Of a stretch of 44,251 nt of DNA, positions 19,182-30,458 are shown piece after piece. The position numbers and the translations under genes are program-made. Numbering within the stretch: position 1 is the stretch's first letter; the number at the start of each line of letters is the position of its first letter. Origin of the DNA: Chloroflexota bacterium (GTDB lineage Bacteria > Chloroflexota > Dehalococcoidia > UBA2247 > JAUWOP01); NCBI GenBank assembly GCA_030612045.1, contig JAUWOP010000006.1, positions 1-44,251 on the forward strand, read 5' to 3'. The notes under the pieces are model-generated. The model saw only the letters and a program-made list of their open reading frames with translations. It did no database searches and was not told the origin of the DNA.

Positions 19182-19751
19182 CTAAAACTTATGCCACTCT
19201 TCTCCCGCGGATTCACCCCTTTGTGTTATGTCTATCCTCTTAAAGCCTTTCCGGTATCGCTCACAGAGGCGGAGATACAAAGCTCTGCCTTCGGAGTAGA
19301 ACTGCTTCAACTCACTGGTGACCTGACCACTTATTTTAGCAGGCACTCCTATTGCTACCTTCTCTGGTGGTATTACCTGGTTCTGACTAACAACACACCC
19401 TTCGCCCACTATAGCACCTTCTCCAACTACAGAATGGATGGAGAGTATTGCTCCCATGCCAATGAGGGTAAAGTCGCTCACCTTTGAGGCATGAATTATG
19501 GCACCGTGACCGACAATAACATCATTGCCAATCTCACAAACCTCATCAGGTGGCGCATGCACGATACATCCTTCCTCTATGGCTGTCCTGGAACCTATTC
19601 TTATGGAGCCATAGTCACCTCTCAATATTGCTCCGGCACCAATAAGACAATTCTCACCAATAACTACATCCCCGATAATATCAGCACTCTCGCATATAAA
19701 ACTCCCGGAGCCAATCCGGGGACTTTTCCCCTCAAATGAATATAATGCCAT
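19182..19751 (-). CDS. gamma-carbonic anhydrase family left-handed beta-helix (hexapeptide) protein
   Basis: hexapeptide repeats: ADIIGDVVIGENCLIGAGAILRGD...IGNDVIVGHGAIIHA. Confidence 0.9.
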   Translation of the reverse strand: MALYSFEGKSPRIGSGSFICESADIIGDVVIGENCLIGAGAILRGDYGSIRIGSRTAIEEGCIVHAPPDEVCEIGNDVIVGHGAIIHASKVSDFTLIGMGAILSIHSVVGEGAIVGEGCVVSQNQVIPPEKVAIGVPAKISGQVTSELKQFYSEGRALYLRLCERYRKGFKRIDITQRGESAGEEWHKF

Positions 19752-19763
19752 TCAGACCTCCTG

Positions 19764-19997
19764 TTAAGATAGAGACGGTAAGCTTCCTTCCTCAGTAATA
19801 ATAGCAGTTATGAGATTTGCGGGCACAATGTCAAAGCCCTCCTCCAGAATCCCTTTCTGGTAGTCTTGCAGAGCAAATTTAGTTGTCTCAGCTATAGAAT
19901 AAAACGGCACACCCCTCTCCCTTGCCAGCAGGGCTGCCTTCCAGCTTGGTGTTCCATTGACAACCGACCTATCTCTCAGGACGCTATCTGCTCCTTT
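19764..19997 (-). pseudogene. C-terminal remnant of eIF-2B/MtnA-family protein
   Basis: KGADSVLRDRSVVNGTPSWKAALLARERGVPFYSIAETTKFALQDYQKGILEEGFDIVPANLITAIITEEGSLPSLS*; stop just upstream, no N-terminal part. Confidence 0.65.
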
Positions 19998-20460
19998 TCA
20001 GGTAGTTCAATAGCATCTGTAATGCTGCTCTGGCGGCGTTAAGCCTGTTTTCCAGGCGGTTTCCCTGGAAGAGATGCTCTTCGGTGTGGGTGTCTATAGA
20101 TGTGGAAATACCCAGGTAGAATAGTCCGACGGGTTTTCCTGGTGTCTCACCGGCAGGTCCAGCGATACCGGTATCCGAAATACCAATACTGGTGTTCATC
20201 AGCAGTCTTACTCCTGATGCCATTTCGGCTGCCGTTTGAGGGCTTACCGCTCCGTAGAGCTCTAGTGTCTCCTGATTCACTCCCAAAACCTTTATCTTTA
20301 TATCGTTATCATAGGAAACCACTCCCCCGCGAAAGTAGTCCGAGCTTCCTGCTATGTCAGTTATCATGGTGGAAATCAACCCGCCGCTGGCTGATTCTGC
20401 CACTGCCAGGGTAAGTTTACGCTCCCGCAGGTTTCTACCCACCTCTTCTGCCAGTGTCAT
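19984..20460 (-). CDS. cinA: CinA C-terminal domain nicotinamide-nucleotide amidase
   Basis: LTLAVAESASGGLISTMITDIAGSSDYFRGGVVSYDN ... GISDTGIAGPAGETPGKPVGL. Confidence 0.95.
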   Translation of the reverse strand: MTLAEEVGRNLRERKLTLAVAESASGGLISTMITDIAGSSDYFRGGVVSYDNDIKIKVLGVNQETLELYGAVSPQTAAEMASGVRLLMNTSIGISDTGIAGPAGETPGKPVGLFYLGISTSIDTHTEEHLFQGNRLENRLNAARAALQMLLNYLKRSR

Positions 20461-20474
20461 CCTTCCTCACCCCT

Positions 20475-23400
20475 TCATTCTCCCAGAATCCCTCGCACCA
20501 ACTCGTCAATCTCAGCTAATTCCCTTTTTAGCATCTCCCGCACCATGCCGCGCAATTTGCCAATGCTGGTGACCTTACCCCCACCGCCACTTGCCACCCA
20601 CTGCTCTACCTTAGTGTTGCACTCCTGTCCCAGCTCCACCAGCCGCTGATGGGCAGTATTGGCAGGGTCGAATTTGGGGATAGGAAGTTCAAGAACTTTT
20701 TTGTGAAAGTGCCGCGGACCCCACAATCCGCGCGCTTGCATTGGCTTAACCAATTTATCAATCAGGGGCGCGTTTAGGATTGCAGCCACATAAAAGGCAT
20801 CGTTCCTCACTCTTGCTTCGTAGAAATAGGTCACACTCTCAATGATAAAGCCACACGCTGCAATCCGTTGTCCATTGATTTTGAATTCGATCTCCTCGCT
20901 CTCAATGACAGCCGCGGTAAGAAATGTGCCTGAAGTATTGTAAAGCACCCGATATTTCGCCTGCGGGTTCTGCTCTGTCAGTTTCCCACGATAGTCCAGC
21001 CATTCAGTTGCGGTCATCTGCCCTGCTTTCGCACTGCGTCGTTCCTTCCACTCCTCTTCCACCTTTTTCAGCCACTGTGCCAGGTGCAAAAAACCTCGCT
21101 TGCGGGCTTCTGCTGCATCAACTAGTCTATGGTGATCTCCTAGGGGCTCAATTGGCAACACCACCAGGCGGTAGTCCAGATGCCCAAATGGGAGTAAATC
21201 AGTAGAGAGGAGTGTGGCATAGAGGAAACGGCTCTCAACGGTGCCCTTGAAATATACGCTCTTGTAGGCGTCCTTGGCTTCCTTTCGAGCACGGTCGGCA
21301 CTTTCCAGCGGGGGCAAATCAGGATTGAACCCTAGTGGTGATAGTGGTACCTGCACGAACCAGAAGGAACGCGGATGAATATCTGCCCCGCGTTGAAACC
21401 CTTTCTTGTAGTAACTTGGACTATGCGTGCTTGTGTCTTTGCCTGTTGCCCAGAAGGAGCTCCTACCGCGCTGGTGAAGTGAGATTTCAATATCCTCAAC
21501 GGTGAGCGTCCTTTCAGCCTCCCTAAGTGTGGCATTTTTGCGCTTGAGTTTGCCGCTCAGGATTTGCCCAGCAATGGGATATTCTATCTTTGCCGTCTGG
21601 CGCTTATCCGCCATCAATACACATGCCGGCACATTAAACAGAGGCTTGACTCCCTCGCAATCCCAGACCTCGTGCCAGAAGAGATTTTGCAGCGAGTCCT
21701 CGCTGAATTTGAATGTGCGCCGCCGTAATCCGTCATGCTGGTCGGCGCTGAAAAGGCTCCTGGGCAAGACAAAGGCAATTCTCCCACCCTCTTTGAGGTA
21801 CAAATCTGCTGCCCGCACCATGAAAAGTGCTGCGATTTCTAGATTGGGAATGTTTTTGGCGCTCCCCGTGAGCAACTTATATTCCTGCGTGATTTGCCGT
21901 CTTAGAAACCCTTGATAATCGGGTTCCATGTAGCGGAAGGCAATCCAGGGTGGGTTGCCGACAATAAAGTCAAACCTCTGCTTGAAAAAGAGCGGCTTAT
22001 AGATGTTCTTCAGCACGAATGCCCAGATGGTATCACGGTCAATGTCGATAAAGTGTTTCAGGGTGTCGGCAATAGTGAAGAGTTGTTTAGCCAGCACTTC
22101 ATTATCACTTTGAGGAAAGTGCTGCGCCACCAGAAAATTATGGAATAGTTCGATTGTGATAGGCTTGTCCTTGTTCTGCCGGGCAAACTCCTTGGCTAGT
22201 TCAATCGCCTGGTCATAGAGCGCCGAATCCTGAAGCAATGGCTCAGGTAGCCAAATGGGCTGACTGTCGATAATAACTTCGTAGTAGTCCACAGCGTCAA
22301 CCTTTGCTAATCGTTGTGGCAGCCTGAGGGTATCTGACAGGTAAATGGGGATAGTAATGGGGCCACCTCGGCGGGGCTTTTTCAATAAGTCACCGAGCGC
22401 CAGAATATAGTTTGTCTTGGCGATTATTACTGCCAGGGGATGGATGTCTGCACCTTGTACCGAATCCAGAACATGAAAGAGTGTTTTCGATGAATCGCCC
22501 AGTCTCTCGCGCTTTTCTCGAATAGTAAGATAGAGAAAGGTGCCCGAACCACAGGCGGGGTCAAGGAATGTGCCTTTGGGATTTTCGTCGAGTAACCTAT
22601 TAACCACGCGATGTGCCAGCCAATCGGGGGTGTAGAACTCACCCAGGTCGTGGCGCGTCTCAGGGTCAACCAGTTCCTGATACAGCGATTTCAACACATC
22701 TTCTGAGAGTTCACGCAAGTTATAGTTTTGCAGCAAGCTAAACAGCTTGTGCGTCATGCTAATACTAATCCTTGCTATATCCCCACGCGCTAGCCACGAG
22801 AAGAAATCCTCCTCGATAAAGTTCTCAATTCCATGTGCCTTGAATAACTGCCCTTCCAACATTTCAACGATTTGTGGTTCGTCTGGCAGGGTGCTGCTTT
22901 CAGTGATGCGCTTCCATGCCATCAGCTTAGCCAGGGTTGCCAGATAGGTGTGACGGATGAATAACTCATCACTAGCGACAGCACTTCCGTAGGCGATGCG
23001 CAGGTATTTCTCCCAGCTTTCGAAGATTACGCTGAAGGCGCTCTGTGTTTTAATCTCTTGCCATAGGGTAAGCAGAGCGTGCGTGGTTGTCTGAAAGGCG
23101 TGGCTCTTGATGCCGAAATCGCGCACCAGTGTCTCACTGGTCGGGGGTAGGATTTCCCGACGCAGGAAATAGCGGTCGAGCCAATAGTAGACCTCACGGG
23201 GTTGCAGCCTTGCCCAGTTTGCCTCCTCAACCACCTTGAGACTCACATCACAGGGCGCAATCTCTCCATTTATCGCCTTGGTAAGGATTGGAGAATAGGT
23301 CACAAAGCGAATACCATCGGTGGCGATGCACAGGTATGGCGTATGAGCATCATGTACTTCCTGAGACCAGAGAATGGCAACATAACGGCGCAATTGCTCT

Positions 23401-23723
23401 TCAGCCTCACCCAGATTTTTGGGAATATTCGATTCAAACTCGATAAGCACATTCCCGAACAGGTTGTCTGCCCTGCCTCTGAGGATGCGGTCTTTCTGTC
23501 TAACCTTTAGATATTTCTCAATACCTGAACTGTAGGACTCGATGAAACCAGGTTCGAGACCGAGAAGCTCGTGAACAAGCATGGCAAAGCGGTGCGAGCG
23601 TGCCGATTCAGAGTGTAATGGCTCAACCTCGTGTAAATACAGGGGGATGGTTTCATCCAACTGTATTTGGCGGGTATCGGAGAAACGAGAGCCTCTTTCG
23701 GTGAGTTTGGTGGTCTTTTTCAT
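20475..23723 (-). CDS. Type IIG-like restriction-modification enzyme (Eco57I-type methylase with N-terminal nuclease-like domain)
   Basis: GEFYTPDWLAHRVVN, FLDPACGSGTFL, FDFIVGNPPWIAFRYM; N-terminal GRADNLFGNVLIEFESN. Confidence 0.85.
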   Translation of the reverse strand: MKKTTKLTERGSRFSDTRQIQLDETIPLYLHEVEPLHSESARSHRFAMLVHELLGLEPGFIESYSSGIEKYLKVRQKDRILRGRADNLFGNVLIEFESNIPKNLGEAEEQLRRYVAILWSQEVHDAHTPYLCIATDGIRFVTYSPILTKAINGEIAPCDVSLKVVEEANWARLQPREVYYWLDRYFLRREILPPTSETLVRDFGIKSHAFQTTTHALLTLWQEIKTQSAFSVIFESWEKYLRIAYGSAVASDELFIRHTYLATLAKLMAWKRITESSTLPDEPQIVEMLEGQLFKAHGIENFIEEDFFSWLARGDIARISISMTHKLFSLLQNYNLRELSEDVLKSLYQELVDPETRHDLGEFYTPDWLAHRVVNRLLDENPKGTFLDPACGSGTFLYLTIREKRERLGDSSKTLFHVLDSVQGADIHPLAVIIAKTNYILALGDLLKKPRRGGPITIPIYLSDTLRLPQRLAKVDAVDYYEVIIDSQPIWLPEPLLQDSALYDQAIELAKEFARQNKDKPITIELFHNFLVAQHFPQSDNEVLAKQLFTIADTLKHFIDIDRDTIWAFVLKNIYKPLFFKQRFDFIVGNPPWIAFRYMEPDYQGFLRRQITQEYKLLTGSAKNIPNLEIAALFMVRAADLYLKEGGRIAFVLPRSLFSADQHDGLRRRTFKFSEDSLQNLFWHEVWDCEGVKPLFNVPACVLMADKRQTAKIEYPIAGQILSGKLKRKNATLREAERTLTVEDIEISLHQRGRSSFWATGKDTSTHSPSYYKKGFQRGADIHPRSFWFVQVPLSPLGFNPDLPPLESADRARKEAKDAYKSVYFKGTVESRFLYATLLSTDLLPFGHLDYRLVVLPIEPLGDHHRLVDAAEARKRGFLHLAQWLKKVEEEWKERRSAKAGQMTATEWLDYRGKLTEQNPQAKYRVLYNTSGTFLTAAVIESEEIEFKINGQRIAACGFIIESVTYFYEARVRNDAFYVAAILNAPLIDKLVKPMQARGLWGPRHFHKKVLELPIPKFDPANTAHQRLVELGQECNTKVEQWVASGGGGKVTSIGKLRGMVREMLKRELAEIDELVRGILGE

Positions 23724-24013
23724 CGTGGTAGACCTCCCTTATGCCCCGCAAGGCGGAGAGCCAGCTCAAATGCGGCGGCAATACGAATAATTTTCACATC
23801 TGAGAGACCTTTAACCTCCAAGAGGCGCTCTAATGGTTGATTCGCCAGTCCTTCAAGGGAGCCAAATCTTTCCAGAATCTCTTCAGCGATTCCCCCTGCC
23901 GGTTTCCCCGGAATACCTGTCGAAATAAGAATGGCAAGGAGCTCAGCATCAGTCAAACTACCAGCACCTTGCTCTCTCAGTTTCCCACCGGGATGCTCCC
24001 ATTTACCTATCAA
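23720..24013 (-). CDS. RadC N-terminal (UPF0758 helix-hairpin-helix) domain-only protein
   Basis: KLREQGAGSLTDAELLAILISTGIPGKPAGGIAEEILERFGSLEGLANQPLERLLEVKGLSDVKIIRIAAAFELALR; lacks C-terminal MPN domain. Confidence 0.82.
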   Translation of the reverse strand: MIGKWEHPGGKLREQGAGSLTDAELLAILISTGIPGKPAGGIAEEILERFGSLEGLANQPLERLLEVKGLSDVKIIRIAAAFELALRLAGHKGGLPR

Positions 24014-24161
24014 CGCTCCACCTCCTTAGAACTGCCCATGTTACCCCTCATACTGAGAGTTTCGTAACCTCTATCGGATGTTCCTCCACAGGGCATTCCT
24101 GCAGAAAAGCCAAATGGCAGTTTAGCATCTTTGCTAAAACTAAATCAGGAGACAGATTAAC

Positions 24162-26288
<2,127 letters not shown>

Positions 26289-26507
26289 TTACGGATATTA
26301 TATCTGACCTTGGAGCAGTACTTCAACCAAGCATCTCTGTCAAACCTTAAACATCAGGATTTAGCTCCATCAACACACCTTGTATTTCTATATGCCAAGA
26401 CTCTTTAGAAATGTCTGTTGATGTTCTCGAGGTTGGCAGGGAGGAGTGTCGGATAGTATAGTTAGTATAAGGGGACCTGTAAGGCAGCTTCGGGTAGGAG
26501 GGATTAT

Positions 26508-27386
26508 ATGATTCTTATCGGTGAGAGCATTCATATTATTGCTATGACGGTTTCACAAGCGATAGAGGAGCGGAATGCCAGGGTAGTTCAGGGGTTGGTG
26601 ATGGGGCAGACTGATGCAGGGGCAGACTATATTGAGCTGAATCTAGGTCCGGCGAGGAAAGTGCCTGAGGAGACGATGCAGTGGTTGGTTAGGGTGGTAC
26701 AGGAGGTAACCGACCTTCCGCTATCGCTGGATACTACCAACCCTGTGGCTATGGAAGCAGGGCTTAAGGTGTGTAAGCAAAGGGCATTGATTAACTCAGC
26801 TTCAGGGAAGAGGGAGAGTAGGGAAAGGATGTTGCCTCTGGCGGTGAAGTATCCCGCTGAGGTGATTATCTCAGTGCTTACTGATGAAGGGATTCCCGCG
26901 GGTGCAGACTCAAGAGCGGAGAGCATTATGGAGACTCTTACTATAGCTAATGAGATGGGGATTGCTAATGAGAATATTTGGGTTGACCCCATCCTCATGC
27001 CTGTTAGTGTGGACCAGAAGGCAGTCTATGAGTGTTTGGAATTTATAGAGATGTTACCTGACCTGGCACCCGGCATTAAGTCTGTTGTCGGTTTATCAAA
27101 TTTGTCTAATGGAACTCCTCGGGAGTTGAGGGGAATCCTCAACCGCACATATATGGTAATGCTGGAGAAGTATAACCAGTATGGAGCGATTGTCAATGTA
27201 TTTGATGAGGAGCTAGTACGCTTAAACCGGGGAGAGATGCCGCAGGTTGTGGCTCTTATCCATAGGGTGATGGATGGGGAGGATATAGACCTTGCTTTAC
27301 TATCCCCACGAGAAAGGGAGTATGTGAAAACAACCGAGGTACTCATGGGACAGAGTCTATATTCTCATTCTTGGCTTGAGACTTAG
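26508..27386 (+). CDS. acsE: methyltetrahydrofolate:corrinoid methyltransferase-like (AcsE)
   Basis: pterin-binding fold signature; ADYIELNLGPAR, LSLDTTNPVAMEAGLKVC, INSASGKRE. Confidence 0.85.
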   Translation: MILIGESIHIIAMTVSQAIEERNARVVQGLVMGQTDAGADYIELNLGPARKVPEETMQWLVRVVQEVTDLPLSLDTTNPVAMEAGLKVCKQRALINSASGKRESRERMLPLAVKYPAEVIISVLTDEGIPAGADSRAESIMETLTIANEMGIANENIWVDPILMPVSVDQKAVYECLEFIEMLPDLAPGIKSVVGLSNLSNGTPRELRGILNRTYMVMLEKYNQYGAIVNVFDEELVRLNRGEMPQVVALIHRVMDGEDIDLALLSPREREYVKTTEVLMGQSLYSHSWLET

Positions 27387-27396
27387 GAGGAGAGAT

Positions 27397-28323
27397 ATGC
27401 AATACAAAGCATCATTAGAGACCTACGCTGGAAGGATTAGAGAGGTGGTGATAGGGAGGGAGAAGAAGTTGCTTAGAATCGGGGGGGCAGATACCTTCCC
27501 CTTTCATTCCTTCGAAGGTTCTCTGCCTAATCCACCGCAGTTTGCCTTGGAGGTCTATGATACGGAGCCCGAGGGCTGGTCCAAAGGAGCACTGGAGCCC
27601 TTTAAGGATGTAGTGGCTGACCCTGTCAGGTGGGCAAGGAAGTGTGTGGAGAACTATGGGGCTGAGTTAGTTTGCCTTCAGCTTCTTAGTACTGACCCTG
27701 GGGGGAAGAATACCTCTGCTGAAGAAGCGGCTGAGTTGACTCGGCAGGTGATGGAGGCAATAAATGTTCCTCTTATTGTCTATGGCTCAGGAGCTGATAA
27801 GAAAGATCTAGTGGTCCTGAGTAAGGTGGCTGAGGTCTGTTCGGGAGGAAATCTCCTGCTGGGTCCACTGAAAAAGGAAAACTATGAGGAGATAGCTAGA
27901 GCAGCCCTGGAGTATGGTCACTGTATTATTGCTCAGGCATTTTTGGACATTAACCTGCAAAAGGAATTGCATATTAAACTGTGTAAGTTCTTCCCTGTGG
28001 ACAAGATAGTGATTGATCCTCTGAGTGCGGCACTGGGTTACGGTATGGAGTATGGCTTCTCCATAATGGAAAGGATAAAGCAAGTAGGCATAGTGCATAA
28101 GGATGCCATGATGCAGATGCCAATAATTGCTAATCTGGGGAAGGAGTGCTGGAAGACCAAGGAAGCAAAGGAGAGTGAAAGACAGGGAATACTATGGGAG
28201 GGAATCACTGCCCTTAGCTTGCTTCTGGCGGGAGCTGATGTGGTGGTCTTGAGGCACCCTGAGACCTACAATCTAATGAAGAAGCTAACGAGAAATAAAG
28301 GGTCATATTCGGTTCCTATGTGA
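27397..28323 (+). CDS. acetyl-CoA decarbonylase/synthase delta-subunit-like (CdhD/AcsD)
   Basis: IGGADTFPFHSFEGSLPNPPQFALEVYDTEPEGW, DPVRWARKCVENYGAELVCLQLLSTDPGG; RBS aggagg before ATG 27397. Confidence 0.88.
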   Translation: MQYKASLETYAGRIREVVIGREKKLLRIGGADTFPFHSFEGSLPNPPQFALEVYDTEPEGWSKGALEPFKDVVADPVRWARKCVENYGAELVCLQLLSTDPGGKNTSAEEAAELTRQVMEAINVPLIVYGSGADKKDLVVLSKVAEVCSGGNLLLGPLKKENYEEIARAALEYGHCIIAQAFLDINLQKELHIKLCKFFPVDKIVIDPLSAALGYGMEYGFSIMERIKQVGIVHKDAMMQMPIIANLGKECWKTKEAKESERQGILWEGITALSLLLAGADVVVLRHPETYNLMKKLTRNKGSYSVPM

Positions 28324-28380
28324 GCTTTCTCAAAAGTATGGTAGAATGTAAAGGTTAGGGTGTTTGAGGTTGAGGATTGA

Positions 28381-29130
28381 TTGGGAACCTTAGGGTTTAT
28401 TGTGGAAGGGATAAAGTTGATATTTGATGCTACACAGTTCGCATTTGAACCTCCGCTGCAGATTAGAGGGGCACGCCGTATCTTAATTAAACCTTGTGCG
28501 GATTGCTCCATGCCATATCCTCGGACTACTAGTCGGGAGTGTCTGGCAGCAATAATTGCTGGAATTAGGAATGTGAGTAGTGCTAATATTATTCTTATTG
28601 AAGGTAGCCTGAGTGAGGAATCAGTGCAGGATATTTATGGTTACCTGGGTTACGATTTCCCCCGGGTACAAATATTAGATGTCCGTGACTGTGCCTCAGT
28701 GGAAGTAGATAATCCTTTACCTCACCCCTTAGCTGTATCCGCTTTCTGGCTACCTAATATCCTCCTCTATTGCGACTACCTGATAAGTGTATCTCCATGC
28801 AAGATATATGAAGGAGGGGCAAGTTTAAGCATAATGAATCTGCTTAGCTTGCTACCATCGAGCAAATATCGGAATGATATAGAGTATGGGGTGGAGTTTT
28901 GGCATAAGCTGGGAGTACATAAGGTAGCTGCTGATCTTTACTTCACAATTCCCTTTGACTTAGGGATTATTGAGGAAGGGCAGTATTCGGCTAATGGTGA
29001 GCCTGAGCACTGTGGAAGGATTTTTGTAGATGAACCCTATAGGGTAGATAAGGAGGTATCCCAGACATTGGGAATCGATAGTGAATGTCTCAGACTAATT
29101 GAGGTAGTCAGGTCACAGCCTAAGCGTTGA
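28381..29130 (+). CDS. DUF362-domain protein
   Basis: ARRILIKPCADCSMPYPRTTSRECLAAIIAGIRNVSSANIILIEGS. Confidence 0.65.
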   Translation: MGTLGFIVEGIKLIFDATQFAFEPPLQIRGARRILIKPCADCSMPYPRTTSRECLAAIIAGIRNVSSANIILIEGSLSEESVQDIYGYLGYDFPRVQILDVRDCASVEVDNPLPHPLAVSAFWLPNILLYCDYLISVSPCKIYEGGASLSIMNLLSLLPSSKYRNDIEYGVEFWHKLGVHKVAADLYFTIPFDLGIIEEGQYSANGEPEHCGRIFVDEPYRVDKEVSQTLGIDSECLRLIEVVRSQPKR

Positions 29131-29140
29131 AGGGGGTTTT

Positions 29141-29548
29141 ATGCAGGGCCATACTGAGAGAGGATTAGCATATTACATTGATCTGGATTGGTATAAGAGA
29201 AATAGCCGTTCCTTTTCTGTACTTGCCGAACCGTACCTCTGCTCCCAGTGTCAAGAGAGATTGAATGCAGAGGAAGGCTACCCTTCCGAATCTGCTCTTA
29301 TTAAGCAGATAGCTAGCTGTTGTTCTCGGAGGGATGACTACATACGGGCAAAGTTACCCCTGCTAGAGAGTATATTCCGAATCCTCATTGCTAATGGTAA
29401 TAAGCCTCTCTCCATAGAAGAGATAAGGCGACGTTTGGAAGAAAAAAGAGAGGGAAATTTTACTCCTACGGTGGATACCCTTCATCGTCTCCTGGAGAAT
29501 GACTACTTCTATGGACTGCAGCCTGTATCACCAGAACCAGGGGACTGA
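29141..29548 (+). CDS. hypothetical protein with possible winged-helix C-terminus
   Basis: CSQCQERL motif and IEEIRRRLEEKREGNFTPTVDTLHRLLENDYFYGL; close to preceding gene. Confidence 0.55.
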   Translation: MQGHTERGLAYYIDLDWYKRNSRSFSVLAEPYLCSQCQERLNAEEGYPSESALIKQIASCCSRRDDYIRAKLPLLESIFRILIANGNKPLSIEEIRRRLEEKREGNFTPTVDTLHRLLENDYFYGLQPVSPEPGD

Positions 29549-29553
29549 GAATA

Positions 29554-29850
29554 TTAGTACTTTACTTCAAAGGAGAGGAACTCACCTGTGTACTTACTCT
29601 CCTTTGTCTCTATATCTTGCACTATAGCACCGGGTGGTCCTTGGTGTAGATGGTGGAGAAGGTGCCTTAGATTCTTTCTCTCACCTTCAGCATATACTTC
29701 TACAGCATTCTTGCCGTGGAGATTACGAACGAACCCGGTAAGTTTCAGGGCATTAGCATGATGTTGCGTGAAGGCACGGAAGTATACACCCTGAACCCGA
29801 CCCCTGACTATGATGTACATAGAAGTGAGATCAGAGCCTGTGTTATTCAT
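29554..29850 (-). CDS. acyP: acylphosphatase
   Basis: IIVRGRVQGVYFRAFTQHHANALKLTGFVRNLHGKNAVEVYAEGE. Confidence 0.95.
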   Translation of the reverse strand: MNNTGSDLTSMYIIVRGRVQGVYFRAFTQHHANALKLTGFVRNLHGKNAVEVYAEGERKNLRHLLHHLHQGPPGAIVQDIETKESKYTGEFLSFEVKY

Positions 29851-30080
29851 GGCAGGAGAGTCCCCATTTCAGGGTATCCAGAGCCTCGTATCCACCAGAC
29901 ATTCATCTCTTCTACATTCTCTTTTTTCTTCGCTTGACCATCTTTATCGTTACGAAGAGTAGAATCTCCAGTATGGCTATTTTGCTTGTTGAATAAGTAG
30001 TGTGAACTAAATCTGGGTCATTCAGACTCTTACATACACTCTGCCCCTTAATCCGTAGATTAAGAAGTAATGCTGAGACT

Positions 30081-30246
30081 TACTCTTGGTGCTGCTTCAC
30101 CTTCAGTGCCACGAATTTATAGCCGATGTCTCGCTCCGAAAGGATAATCCTGGGATTTTGAGGGTCATCCTCTATCTTCAGCTCTCAAGAGCTAGGGAGA
30201 TTGTTTCCACGACACCGGAGTCATCTTCTATAATTAAGACTTTCAA
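30081..30246 (-). pseudogene. response regulator relic (receiver start joined to winged-helix end)
   Basis: LKVLIIEDDSGVVETISLALE(S*) then EDDPQNPRIILSERDIGYKFVALKVKQHQE*. Confidence 0.7.
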
Positions 30247-30458
30247 CTCTTGGTTCTCTCACTTTCAATCTTGGAAGGTGCTTCTTTGACTCTAGAATAT
30301 AGAAGGAACATAACTAGGATTGATTATAATGTTGTAGGGGTCTTTAGTCAAACTCCTTCCCCTTGCAGTTTAGGGAAGGAATGCCTAAAATAGAGTCCAC
30401 CATATACAAGAGCTACTCCGAATATTAATTTGGAGTAGTCTTGTGTGAGGGGGAAGCG

